Under the pieces are notes generated by a model. That model was not told where the DNA came from and searched no databases. It was given only the letters and a program-made list of their open reading frames with translations. 64,000 nt of DNA. Origin: Thermococcus peptonophilus. GTDB lineage: Archaea > Methanobacteriota_B > Thermococci > Thermococcales > Thermococcaceae. Of this stretch, positions 1-8,090 are shown in pieces. Made by a program: the position numbers and the translations under genes. How positions within the stretch are numbered: the first letter of the stretch is position 1; each line of letters begins with the position of its first letter. Location of the stretch: NCBI RefSeq assembly GCF_001592435.1, contig NZ_CP014750.1, forward strand, positions 434,001-498,000, read 5' to 3'.

Positions 1-655
1 CTCTAAGCACAACTGCCCTGTTGCCTGCTATCGTGTAGGGGAGCGGCTTCACAGGCCAGCGGGCGTTCCCGTCGGCTATTAGAACCCTCTCGTCAACGCC
101 GATTAGCTCAAGCCTCTCCAGGACGGGCGAATAGAAGAAGTGGACGTAGATGTAAACGCCAGGGATGAAGCGCTCGACCCGGTAAGGGTCATCAACTGTG
201 GAAAGCCTCTCCTCGAGCTCGCTGCCCCTGGCTATGAAGTGGCCGCTTCCTCCCCTCGGCCCCTCGATCCTGACGAAGTAGAGCTCATCCGGCTTAACGT
301 CCTCTGGCTCAACCACCCCAACCCTCGGAATTCCGGCCCTATCGAGGGCCCTATCCTGGAGCTCAAAGGTCGTCTCCCACTTGAGGAAGCGCCTGTTCCC
401 GAAGAACTTTGCTTTAGCGTTTTCTATCGCCTCAAGCCCGAGGTAGGCAACGAAGGAGCCGTGCGGAACAACTATGCCATCATCGCTGAGGATGGCGCTC
501 ATGTCATCAGTGACTAGGAGCTCATCAACGACCGGCAGTGAAGAGTAGAAGAGCCTTCTCTTAGGTGAGACGTAGAGCCTCGTCTTAAATCCTTCTTTCT
601 TCGCCCCCAGGAGTATCTGGAGCGAGGAGTGGGATGCTATCGTGGAGAGTATCAC
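1..655 (-). CDS. purP: FAICAR synthetase PurP (partial, C-terminus outside window)
   Basis: ATP-grasp enzyme that formylates AICAR with formate and ATP in archaeal purine synthesis. Reading leftwards from a GTG at 655, the product begins VILSTIASHSSLQILLGAKK, the conserved PurP N-terminus, and continues into RIEGPRGGSGHFIARGSE, a glycine-rich ATP-grasp segment. About 218 codons are present, and the usual length of roughly 330-340 means about a third is missing at the left edge. The start overlaps the purC stop as GTGA, so translation is probably coupled to purC and thiC. High confidence in identity. The start codon is inferred from the overlap. Confidence 0.9.
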   Translation of the reverse strand, partial: MILSTIASHSSLQILLGAKKEGFKTRLYVSPKRRLFYSSLPVVDELLVTDDMSAILSDDGIVVPHGSFVAYLGLEAIENAKAKFFGNRRFLKWETTFELQDRALDRAGIPRVGVVEPEDVKPDELYFVRIEGPRGGSGHFIARGSELEERLSTVDDPYRVERFIPGVYIYVHFFYSPVLERLELIGVDERVLIADGNARWPVKPLPYTIAGNRAVVLR

Positions 656-1311
656 ACTATCACCTCCCTCAGCTCCTCCTGGCTCAGGAGCTTCCCATTC
701 CTCATAATCCGCATCGTGTCGCCGCTCAGCTCGTCTATGATGATAAGCTCGCCGTTTCTCCGGCCGAACTCCAGCTTGAAATCAACGAGCTGAAGGCCCT
801 TCGAGGAGAAGAACTCCCTCAGAATCCCTGCCACTTTCAGGGTTTTCTCTTTCATCTCCTGGATTTCTTCCTCACTCGCTATCCCGAGCTTCACTATGGC
901 CTCTTCAGTTATCAGCGGGTCCTTCAGGGAGTCGTCTTTCAGGGTGAACTCCGCTATCCCGAGCGGCTTCAGCTCCTCCACCCAGCCGCGATAGCGCCTC
1001 AGGAAGCTCCCGTAGGCAAGCTCGCGGTAGATGACTTCAAGTGGTATCCTCTCCGCCTTCAGGAAGCGCGCCCTCCTCCCGTCAATCCGCTCGACGAAGT
1101 GCGTCCTTATCCCGTTCTTCTGAAGAAGGCGGAAGAAGAACTCGGTTTCATCGAGGACTGCGCTTCCCTTTCCTTCTCGCTCGCCTACTACCTCGTTGCC
1201 GCCGGTGTCCTCTTTCCCATCCTCACCAAGTATCGAATCCTTGAAGTAGAAGACGAGGTAAGGGCCGTCCTCGTACACATCCTTTGTCTTTCCGCGGTAG
1301 ATTAATCTCAC
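652..1311 (-). CDS. purC: SAICAR synthetase PurC
   Basis: Phosphoribosylaminoimidazole-succinocarboxamide synthase, which joins CAIR and aspartate with ATP in purine synthesis. The 219-residue protein has the family N-terminus RGKTKDVYEDG (nucleotide-binding region), the central IPLEVIYRELAYGSFLRRY segment and the C-terminal LVDFKLEFGR and IIIDELSGDTMRI blocks. Length is typical of the stand-alone enzyme. It sits between thiC and purP with 4-base overlaps at both ends (ATGA with thiC, GTGA with purP), so the three form one minus-strand transcription unit. Confidence 0.95.
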   Translation of the reverse strand: MRLIYRGKTKDVYEDGPYLVFYFKDSILGEDGKEDTGGNEVVGEREGKGSAVLDETEFFFRLLQKNGIRTHFVERIDGRRARFLKAERIPLEVIYRELAYGSFLRRYRGWVEELKPLGIAEFTLKDDSLKDPLITEEAIVKLGIASEEEIQEMKEKTLKVAGILREFFSSKGLQLVDFKLEFGRRNGELIIIDELSGDTMRIMRNGKLLSQEELREVIV

Positions 1312-2594
1312 TCCCTCTCACCCGCGAGCATGTCGTTGATGAGCTTTATGGCGCAGAGGTCGCCGCACATGGAGCATGCTTCAGTCTTCGTCGGTCTCTC
1401 CTTCCTTATCTCGATGAACCTCTCCTTATCCATTGAAAGCTCGTACTGCCTAGCCCAGTTCAGCTTCCCCCTCGCCAGTGCCATGAGGTAGTCCTTCTTA
1501 AAGTCGGCCTCGAAGCGGGTTAAGTTGACCGCGTGGGCCGCTATCTTTGCCGCTATAACACCCTCCCTCACGTGCTCCACATTTGGAAGACCGAGGTGCT
1601 CGGCGGGAGTCACGTAGCAGAGGAAGTCAGCTCCGTTGAGGGCAGCTATGGCACCTCCTATCGCGGCCGTTATGTGGTCGTAGCCCGGAAAGATGTCCGT
1701 AACTATCGGCCCGAGAACGTAGAAAGGCGCGTTGTCGGTGGCTACTTTGGCTAGCTTCACCTGGGCTGCTATTTGGTCTATGGGGATGTGGCCCGGCCCC
1801 TCGACCATGGTCTGGACTCCAGCCTCTCTAGCCCTCTTCACGAGCCTTCCGAGGGTATAAAGCTCAGCCATCTGGAGTTCGTCCCCGGCGTCAGGAAGGC
1901 CGCCGGGCCTAAGTCCGTCGCCGAGGCTCAGGACAACGTCGTACTCCCTGGCGAGCTCAAGAAGGTAGTCGTAGTCCTTATAGAATGGGTTCTCCTCTCC
2001 CCAGTGGAGTATCCAAGCTGCCAGAAACGTTCCGCCGCGCGAGACCATTCCGACGGCTCTCTTCGTTCTCTTCATCTTCTCGACGACTTCTTTTGTAACG
2101 CCTACGTGAATCGTGGTGTAGTCAACTCCGTCCCTGAAGTGCTTCTCAACGGCCCTCCACATGTCCTCCTCGGTCATCTCTATGATAGCCTTGCCCTTTG
2201 CCAGCATCTCTTCAGCGGCCTGGTATATGGGAACGGTACCAACGGGTACATCAACGGCGTGCATTATGGTCCTCCTTATCTCGTCGAGATTGCCGCCGGT
2301 TGAGAGATCCATTATCGTGTCGGCGCCATACTTTACGGCCACCTTCGCCTTCTCTATCTCTGCCTTGACATCTACGATGTCTCGCGAGGTGCCAATGTTC
2401 GCGTTCACCTTGACCCTGACGCCTTCACCTACAGCCACAGGCATAACCCAGTCGTGGCGGACGTTGCGGAAGATGACGGTATAGCCTTTGGCGACGTTCC
2501 TCCTCAGCTTTTCGGTGTCTATTCCTTCCCTTTCGGCGATAAACTTCATTTCCTCTGTTATGCTGCCCTTCCGGGCTTCCTCAAGCTGGGTCAT
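1308..2594 (-). CDS. thiC: Phosphomethylpyrimidine synthase ThiC
   Basis: Radical-SAM enzyme converting aminoimidazole ribotide (AIR) into HMP-P, the pyrimidine half of thiamine. The 428-residue product carries the C-terminal cluster motif CSMCGDLC (about residues 407-414), a CX2CX3C spacing seen in many archaeal members, plus conserved ADTIMDLSTGG and MVEGPGHIP blocks. The ATG at 2594 is preferred over an upstream GTG at 2603 because GGTGAT lies 4 bases before it and the GTG is part of that ribosome-binding site. It heads the thiC-purC-purP unit and diverges from thi4 across a palindrome-rich 95-base gap. Confidence 0.95.
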   Translation of the reverse strand: MTQLEEARKGSITEEMKFIAEREGIDTEKLRRNVAKGYTVIFRNVRHDWVMPVAVGEGVRVKVNANIGTSRDIVDVKAEIEKAKVAVKYGADTIMDLSTGGNLDEIRRTIMHAVDVPVGTVPIYQAAEEMLAKGKAIIEMTEEDMWRAVEKHFRDGVDYTTIHVGVTKEVVEKMKRTKRAVGMVSRGGTFLAAWILHWGEENPFYKDYDYLLELAREYDVVLSLGDGLRPGGLPDAGDELQMAELYTLGRLVKRAREAGVQTMVEGPGHIPIDQIAAQVKLAKVATDNAPFYVLGPIVTDIFPGYDHITAAIGGAIAALNGADFLCYVTPAEHLGLPNVEHVREGVIAAKIAAHAVNLTRFEADFKKDYLMALARGKLNWARQYELSMDKERFIEIRKERPTKTEACSMCGDLCAIKLINDMLAGERE

Positions 2595-2689
2595 GCCTAT
2601 CACCCGGTTTTTAAAACCTGTTTATAACAAAGTTTTTAAATTTCAAAACTAAGTTTTGAGCGCGGTTTAAAAGGTTTTAGGTGGTGGTC
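2595..2689. promoter_or_regulatory. Divergent thiC / thi4 promoter region with two perfect palindromes
   Basis: The gap is A/T-rich and contains two perfect inverted repeats: GGTTTT-t-AAAACC at 2606-2618 and CAAAACT-a-AGTTTTG at 2644-2658. TATA-like stretches (tttataac around 2621 and gtttaaaagg around 2665) lie beside them. Both divergent genes make thiamine precursors, so a shared operator is plausible. No TPP-riboswitch-like fold is visible. The operator function is inference. Confidence 0.55.
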
Positions 2690-3445
2690 ATGAGGGAGAT
2701 AGAGATAAGCAGGGCGATAGTTGAGGCATACTTCAACGACTTCCTCCAGAACCTCCAGCTTGACGTTGCCATAGTCGGGGCTGGCCCGTCAGGAATGGTG
2801 GCCGGATATTACCTCGCCAAGGGCGGCGCGAAAGTAGCCATCTTCGAGAAGAAGCTCTCCGTGGGAGGAGGAATCTGGGGCGGGGCGATGGGATTCAACC
2901 GTGTCGTCGTCCAGGAGAGCGCGAGGGAGGTTCTCGACGAGTTTGGCGTGGATTACAGGTCAGTTGGAAACGGCCTCTACGTTCTCGACTCGATAGAGCT
3001 CGCCTCGACGCTCGCCAGCAAGGCGGTGAAGATGGGGGTGAAGATATTCAACATGGTAGAGGTAGAAGACCTCGTGGTTAAGGACGGCAGGGTCTCGGGA
3101 CTGGTAATAAACTGGACCCCCGTTATGATGACGGGCCTTCACGTTGATCCGCTCACCGTTGAGGCGAAGTTCGTGATTGATTCAACCGGTCACGGAGCGC
3201 AGATCAGCCAGCACCTTCTCAAGCGCGGCCTGATAAAGGCCATACCAGGAGAGGGTCCGATGTGGGCCGAGAAGGGCGAGGAACTCACCGTTGAGCACAC
3301 AAAGGAGGTCTTCCCGGGGCTCTACGCAACGGGGATGGCGGCTAACGCCCTGGCCGGAGCTCCGAGGATGGGTCCGATATTCGGTGGCATGCTCCTGAGC
3401 GGGAGGAAAGCTGCCCTTGAAATCCTTCAGAAGCTCGAAAAGTGA
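2690..3445 (+). CDS. thi4: Thi4-type thiazole synthase (ribose-1,5-bisphosphate isomerase family, His variant)
   Basis: Makes the thiamine thiazole moiety from NAD-derived substrate. The 251-residue protein has a dinucleotide-binding motif GAGPSG near residue 31 and the downstream GGGIWGGAMGFN block typical of Thi4. Where yeast Thi4 has its sacrificial cysteine (C-M-D-P) this protein has LHVDP with His at about residue 151, the archaeal type known to use exogenous sulfide and iron rather than consuming itself. ATG 2690 follows GGTGGT. A GTG at 2681 lies within the leader. The thiDN start follows immediately, so the two form an operon. Confidence 0.92.
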   Translation: MREIEISRAIVEAYFNDFLQNLQLDVAIVGAGPSGMVAGYYLAKGGAKVAIFEKKLSVGGGIWGGAMGFNRVVVQESAREVLDEFGVDYRSVGNGLYVLDSIELASTLASKAVKMGVKIFNMVEVEDLVVKDGRVSGLVINWTPVMMTGLHVDPLTVEAKFVIDSTGHGAQISQHLLKRGLIKAIPGEGPMWAEKGEELTVEHTKEVFPGLYATGMAANALAGAPRMGPIFGGMLLSGRKAALEILQKLEK

Positions 3446-3450
3446 TGTCC

Positions 3451-4749
3451 ATGGCCGTGCTCATCATAGCTGGCCTCGACACTGGCGGCGGGGCAGGGCT
3501 GAAGGCTGACATCGAAACCGTCTCGGCCCTTGGCGAGCACCCGCTCCCGGTAGTTTCCGCGATAACCTATCAAAACCCGGACGAGGTTAGGGGGGTCTTT
3601 CCAGTACCACCAAATACTATCAGGGAACAGATAAGGGCCGTTAAGGGTGTCTTTGAAATTAGGGCTGTCAAAATAGGCCTTCTTCACGGCGGTGCAGTGA
3701 AGGTCATAGCCGAGGAGACGAAAGGGCTCATTAGAGTCCTCGATCCGGTCATAGCTTCCTCTTCAGGCTTTCGGTTTTTAAGCCCTGAAGATGTCGAGAT
3801 ACTGAAGAGAGAGCTCCTCCCAGGCTCGATAGTTACCCCGAACGTCCCTGAGGCAGAGGTTCTAACGGGCCTGAAAATAAACTCCATAGAGGACATAAAA
3901 AGGGTTGCACGAGTTCTAGTAGAGGAGCTGGGCGCAGAGGCTGCTATTGTCAAGGGTGGACACCTGAACTTCACCGACGTCCTCTACTGGAATGGGGAGG
4001 TCTTCAAGTTTTCAGGGGAGAGGGTTGAGGGCTTCACTCACGGGACGGGCTGCGTCTTCTCTTCGGCTCTGGCAGCTTTCATAGCCAAGGGCCTTGAGCT
4101 TCCGAAGGCCGTCGAGAGGGCAAAGCGCTTCGTCGAGGGGGCGATAAGGTTCTCAGGGGGAGAAGGAGAGGCCGTCAATCCTCTCTGGGAGCTTCAGAGA
4201 GATACTCAGAGGTGGATGGCCAAGGAAGATCTTGAAAAAGCAGTCGGTGAGCTTGTGAAACTCGGCGAACTCCTGAACCCGCACGTTGCTGAGGTAGGCA
4301 CCAACTTTGCCCTGGCAACTGACTTCGGCGAAGTCTTCGCAGTTAAGGGCCGCATTGTCCGCTACGGCAAAACGATAAAGCCAGTGGGGCCGGTTGAGCT
4401 CAACGCCAGCGATCACCTCAGGAGAGCTCTCCTGAAGATGAGGGAGTTCTACCCCGAGGTCAGAGCGGTTATCAACCTCCGCTATTCAGAGAAGCTCATC
4501 AAGAGGGCAGAAAAGCTTGGACTGAAGGTTTCCTTCTACGACCGCAGGGAAGAGCCGGAGGAAGTCAAGAGGGCCGAGAGGGGTACAATGGAGTGGGGCA
4601 TTGAGAGCGCCGTGAAAAGGCTTGGAGAGAAGCCCAACGTGATCTATCACCTCGGCGACTGGGGAAAGGAGCCGATGATACTCGTGTTTGGCAGGAATGC
4701 TGAAGAGATCGTCGAGAGAATAAGAAACCTTATTTTTGCCAGTCAGTAG
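3451..4749 (+). CDS. thiD: Bifunctional HMP/HMP-P kinase and thiamine-phosphate synthase (ThiD-ThiN)
   Basis: Residues 1 to about 255 are a ribokinase-fold ThiD, with GLDTGGGAGLKAD at the N-terminus and the anion-hole motif THGTGCVFSS near residue 200. Residues about 262-432 are a ThiN domain (GELLNPHVAEVGTNFALA), which acts as thiamine-phosphate synthase in archaea lacking ThiE. ATG 3451 is preferred because GTGAT lies 4 bases upstream. ATG 3445, overlapping the thi4 stop as TGATG, is the alternative. With thiC and thi4 it supplies both halves of thiamine and their coupling. Confidence 0.92.
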   Translation: MAVLIIAGLDTGGGAGLKADIETVSALGEHPLPVVSAITYQNPDEVRGVFPVPPNTIREQIRAVKGVFEIRAVKIGLLHGGAVKVIAEETKGLIRVLDPVIASSSGFRFLSPEDVEILKRELLPGSIVTPNVPEAEVLTGLKINSIEDIKRVARVLVEELGAEAAIVKGGHLNFTDVLYWNGEVFKFSGERVEGFTHGTGCVFSSALAAFIAKGLELPKAVERAKRFVEGAIRFSGGEGEAVNPLWELQRDTQRWMAKEDLEKAVGELVKLGELLNPHVAEVGTNFALATDFGEVFAVKGRIVRYGKTIKPVGPVELNASDHLRRALLKMREFYPEVRAVINLRYSEKLIKRAEKLGLKVSFYDRREEPEEVKRAERGTMEWGIESAVKRLGEKPNVIYHLGDWGKEPMILVFGRNAEEIVERIRNLIFASQ

Positions 4750-4768
4750 TTCTCGTCTTTTCATTTAT

Positions 4769-5521
4769 TCAAAACGGAAGACCGGGGATTGGGCCATAGA
4801 GAAGCCTCAAAAGCCCAACAAAGATTGGCTGGTGGATGAGGTACACCTTCAGGGTATGCCTGCCCATAAAGGTCAGGAAGTGAACCGCTGGACTTTGAGG
4901 AAGGGGAAGGTGTCGTTTTCTTGTCCCGTTTGGATAGAAAAAGCTCCCCCCAGCCATTCCAAGCAGGTAGACACCGAACCATGGGAATATAGGGAAGTAG
5001 TCAGGGGCAAAGTAATCCTTGGGCATAATGCCCAGGGGAAGGAGAAAAATGCCATCGTGGATGTTCCTTACGAGAAAATACCCAAGAAGGAAAAACAACG
5101 CCCAAATTATGTTTGTTATGCCGAACCTGTAAAACGGAATACCAAGAAGAGCCGCTGCACCGAGAAAGTGAAGAATCCCAAAGTGTATCGTCATTCTTTC
5201 GGGAAGGAAGGAAGTGATGAGAGTTATGATCATCCCGAGACCGAAGAGCTTGAGAAAGCGCCTGAAATACTTGGTGTAGGGGGAAGAGCTTCGCTTCAGG
5301 GCCCTTGAATAGCTCACCCAGAAGGAGAGACCTGAAGTAAAAACGAATATCGTTGCCGTGGCAATCGCAAAGAGAAGCCAGAACATCCGGTGTTCATTGT
5401 AACCCAGAAAAAGCTGTAGATCAGTCACAAAGTTCGAGACTATCATCATCGTTATGCCTACTCCTCTAAGCAGGTCTATCTCCCAGTAGCGTCCCCTTCC
5501 ATACACCTCAGCGCCCAGCAT
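4769..5521 (-). CDS. DUF1624 / HGSNAT-like multi-pass membrane protein
   Basis: 250 residues with about seven hydrophobic helices. The N-terminus RYWEIDLLRGVGITMMIVSN and the C-terminal FLTFMGRHTLKVYLIHQPIF are hallmarks of the heparan-alpha-glucosaminide N-acetyltransferase-like acyltransferase family (DUF1624), which transfers acyl groups across membranes. The substrate is unknown. It is shorter than the eukaryotic family members. It converges with thiDN with a 19-base gap and has no obvious partner genes. The ATG at 5521 is weakly supported, since there is no clear GGTGA upstream. Confidence 0.75.
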   Translation of the reverse strand: MLGAEVYGRGRYWEIDLLRGVGITMMIVSNFVTDLQLFLGYNEHRMFWLLFAIATATIFVFTSGLSFWVSYSRALKRSSSPYTKYFRRFLKLFGLGMIITLITSFLPERMTIHFGILHFLGAAALLGIPFYRFGITNIIWALFFLLGYFLVRNIHDGIFLLPLGIMPKDYFAPDYFPIFPWFGVYLLGMAGGSFFYPNGTRKRHLPLPQSPAVHFLTFMGRHTLKVYLIHQPIFVGLLRLLYGPIPGLPF

Positions 5522-5619
5522 TGGAGTTACTTTTGGAAGAAATGTTAATAGTGTTTTCGTTTGTCCTCTCTTGGAGCTAACGTTATAACATCTTTTCCCT
5601 ATTTTTACTGGTGGCTCTC

Positions 5620-7545
5620 ATGATAGTGCGAGGAAAGGTCACTGGAAACGAAATCCCGAGGTTCAAGCACCGCTGGTTCGGCGTTCTTGATGTTGATGCC
5701 GGAGAGAAGTACAGGCTCTATATGACTGGAAACGCAGCCCAGTGGTTTCTGACCGGTGACGAGGTTGAGATTGAAGTCCTCGGAAAGCCGAAGGAAAGAA
5801 ACGGCGTTAAGGTTCTTGACTTCGACGACTACCGTCTTTGGAAGTTCTACAACGGCGAGAAGATCCCGGTCTGGCCCCTCTGGGAGAAGGAGCTTGAAGC
5901 AAAGCGCTATTCTCCGCTGACGGGCGAGCTCCTCTATACCTACAAAATCCGGGCGAGAGAAGCTAAATACGAGTCCGACTTCGAGGCGATAGCCGAGCTC
6001 GAGCAGTACCACTACGCGAGCCAGAAGGAGAAGGTAGCGCTGTGGCGCTGTGAGAACGGCCACATCTTCGAGGCTAACACGAAGCAGGCCTGTCCCGTCT
6101 GTGGGAGCGAGGATGTCCACATACTCGAAATCAAGGGCTCAACTCCGGCCTCACGCTTCCTGATCCTCGAGCTCGTTGAGAGAGAGGAGTACGAGCCGAG
6201 GATTCTCAGCTACGTCCGCGTTGACCCGCCTATACCTCTAATGCACCGCAGACTGCCGAACGGAGAAATCGAGAAGAACATCCGCGAGAGGGTCTTCCCA
6301 GAGGACTGGTTCCACCCGGCATTCTGGCCGGAGAGGATAATGCGCGAGCTCTACGAGGAGCTGAAGAAGAAGTACAAGAAGAGGGTTGCCCGCTCGTACC
6401 TCTGGGAGGAGGCCAAGTGGAAGGCTCTGAAGGAGACGAACACCGCGGGGGCGAGGATAGCCAGGGTTGTAGTTCATCCCGACTACCGCTCCGACGGCCT
6501 CGGCCAGCTGAGCGTTAAGGCCGCGCTCGAGTGGATAGCCGAGCGCAGAATTCCGGAGATGAGGAAGAGGAAGCACATAGTCGAGACAATAGCCCAGATG
6601 GCCCGCTACAACCCGTTCTTCGAGAAGGTTGGCTTCAAGTTCCTCTGGGAGACTGCAAGCGGAAGACCCGTGCTCTTCTACCCGCTGACCGAGGAGGCGA
6701 GGGAGTACATAGAACGCTTCCTGAAGGAAGACCCGCACGCCCCAAAGGACGGAAGGCTCTGGCGTCCGAGCTACGGAAAGGTCGAGCCTCTGAGCGGGCC
6801 GATAGCCTTTAAAGACGTCAGCAAGGTCTTCGAGAGTGAGCTCGACGTGAAGGGTCTTCCAAAGGAGATAAGGGAGCTTTTGGAGGCGTTCGGCGTCAGG
6901 CACCGCGTCATCCAGAGGCCCGTCCTTCGGAACCTCAACTTCGAGATAAAACCCGGCGAGCTCATAGCGGTCGTGGGTGCGAGCGGAGCTGGAAAGACCA
7001 CCCTCCTGAGGCTAATTTTGGGGGCGGCCAACGGCTGGTGGGAGGAGCGCTTCAGGCCGACGACTGGAGAGATAGAAGTCCCCAAGAACGTTAAGGTCTC
7101 CGTTATGATACCCGGTGAGTTCGAGCCGAGCTTTGGGACTGAGAGCATACTTGAGCACGTTTACAGGAAGATAGGCGACCTTAACGCGGCAGTTGAAGTC
7201 CTTAACAGGGCTGGACTGAGCGACGCAGTCCTCTACAGGGCGAAGTACTCCGAACTGAGCACGGGGCAGAAGGAGAGGGCTAGAATAGCCTCGCTCCTCG
7301 CTGAGAAACCTAATCTACTCCTCATAGACGAGTTCGCGGCACACCTTGACACTCTAACGGCCATGAGGGTTACAAGGAAAGTTGCCGAGATAATCCGAGA
7401 GGCTGGAATAACCGCGCTCATAATCACCCACAGGCCGGAAGTCCTAAAGGCCCTTGATCCGGACAGGGTGCTCTTCGTCGGCTACGGAACCGCGAGGGTT
7501 CAGAGCGCGCAGAGCACGTCGAAGAAAGCCGAACCGAGCCAGTGA
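5620..7545 (+). CDS. ABC-type ATPase fused to zinc ribbon and GNAT acetyltransferase-like domain
   Basis: 641 residues with a rare architecture. An N-terminal region of about 140 residues is followed by a zinc ribbon (CENGH and CPVCG, about residues 143-165), a GNAT-like segment with VVVHPDYRSDGLG near residue 285, then an ABC ATPase with Walker A GASGAGKTT near 453, signature LSTGQKERA near 546 and Walker B LLLIDEF near 566. There are no membrane segments, so it is not a transporter by itself. It matches the archaeal family described as ABC-type ATPase fused to a predicted acetyltransferase (COG2401). ATG 5620 is chosen for the GGTGG 5 bases upstream. Its 3' end overlaps the convergent CPBP gene by 46 bases. 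Confidence 0.85.
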   Translation: MIVRGKVTGNEIPRFKHRWFGVLDVDAGEKYRLYMTGNAAQWFLTGDEVEIEVLGKPKERNGVKVLDFDDYRLWKFYNGEKIPVWPLWEKELEAKRYSPLTGELLYTYKIRAREAKYESDFEAIAELEQYHYASQKEKVALWRCENGHIFEANTKQACPVCGSEDVHILEIKGSTPASRFLILELVEREEYEPRILSYVRVDPPIPLMHRRLPNGEIEKNIRERVFPEDWFHPAFWPERIMRELYEELKKKYKKRVARSYLWEEAKWKALKETNTAGARIARVVVHPDYRSDGLGQLSVKAALEWIAERRIPEMRKRKHIVETIAQMARYNPFFEKVGFKFLWETASGRPVLFYPLTEEAREYIERFLKEDPHAPKDGRLWRPSYGKVEPLSGPIAFKDVSKVFESELDVKGLPKEIRELLEAFGVRHRVIQRPVLRNLNFEIKPGELIAVVGASGAGKTTLLRLILGAANGWWEERFRPTTGEIEVPKNVKVSVMIPGEFEPSFGTESILEHVYRKIGDLNAAVEVLNRAGLSDAVLYRAKYSELSTGQKERARIASLLAEKPNLLLIDEFAAHLDTLTAMRVTRKVAEIIREAGITALIITHRPEVLKALDPDRVLFVGYGTARVQSAQSTSKKAEPSQ

Positions 7546-8087
7546 AGGAGGAAGCTTGGGACGAAGCTTTCTCCTTTTAAGTCCATTTTTGCAAAAATAA
7601 TGCCCGCAACGAACGCATAAGGGACTTCTATCCTGGGCTTTCCGATGTGGACTATTGTGTAGGGGAGGTTCTGGAGGATTACGGCCAGCCACTCGTTCTT
7701 TTTTGCCAGAGGGAAAAGAAGAAAGCCTCGATAAAAAGCCTCGTGGGCCAGCATTGTAATCCCCATGGCAAGCTCGCCCAGAATGAAGTCAAAAACGCTT
7801 GAATACGGAAAAACCGGATAGTAAGACCTCATCTCGGGGATGCTTTTCCCGTAGATACTCAGTGGGACTGAAGCCAAAAAGAGAACGGCAAAGAGCTTTA
7901 TACCGACCTTGTTTGGTAGACTTATGCCGACTTCTCCCCACTGGAAGCCCATAAGTCTTGAGACTACCGCCGGAATTAGGAGGTAAAAGAGGCTGACTAT
8001 GGCAACGTGCTCCCAGAAAGAGGTATGAATAAGCCAGGGGACGAAGCTGAGGGGCAGTAAAAGTATGAAGAGCAAAACTTCCCTCAA
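7500..8087 (-). CDS. CPBP-family intramembrane protein (CAAX protease-like)
   Basis: 195 residues with roughly five or six membrane helices. The segment HEAFYRGFLLFPL near residue 115 corresponds to the family EExxxR motif, but the first Glu is His, giving HExxxR. NLPYTIVH and FLLHWLG supply the later histidines. The family includes membrane proteases and non-proteolytic members, and activity here is uncertain because of the altered motif. The start is TTG 8087, chosen because GGTGTGA lies just upstream. It follows the unknown gene at 8091-8993 by 3 bases in the same direction, so the two are probably cotranscribed. Confidence 0.72.
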   Translation of the reverse strand: MREVLLFILLLPLSFVPWLIHTSFWEHVAIVSLFYLLIPAVVSRLMGFQWGEVGISLPNKVGIKLFAVLFLASVPLSIYGKSIPEMRSYYPVFPYSSVFDFILGELAMGITMLAHEAFYRGFLLFPLAKKNEWLAVILQNLPYTIVHIGKPRIEVPYAFVAGIIFAKMDLKGESFVPSFLLHWLGSAFFDVLCAL

Positions 8088-8090
8088 GGC

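Noticed and set aside
2595-2689. TPP riboswitch before thiC or thi4
   Set aside because: The leaders are too short and no conserved thi-box pattern is present. The palindromes fit a protein operator better.
4736-5308. 190-codon plus-strand frame downstream of thiDN
   Set aside because: It is antisense to the DUF1624 membrane protein, whose helices and family motifs are clear.
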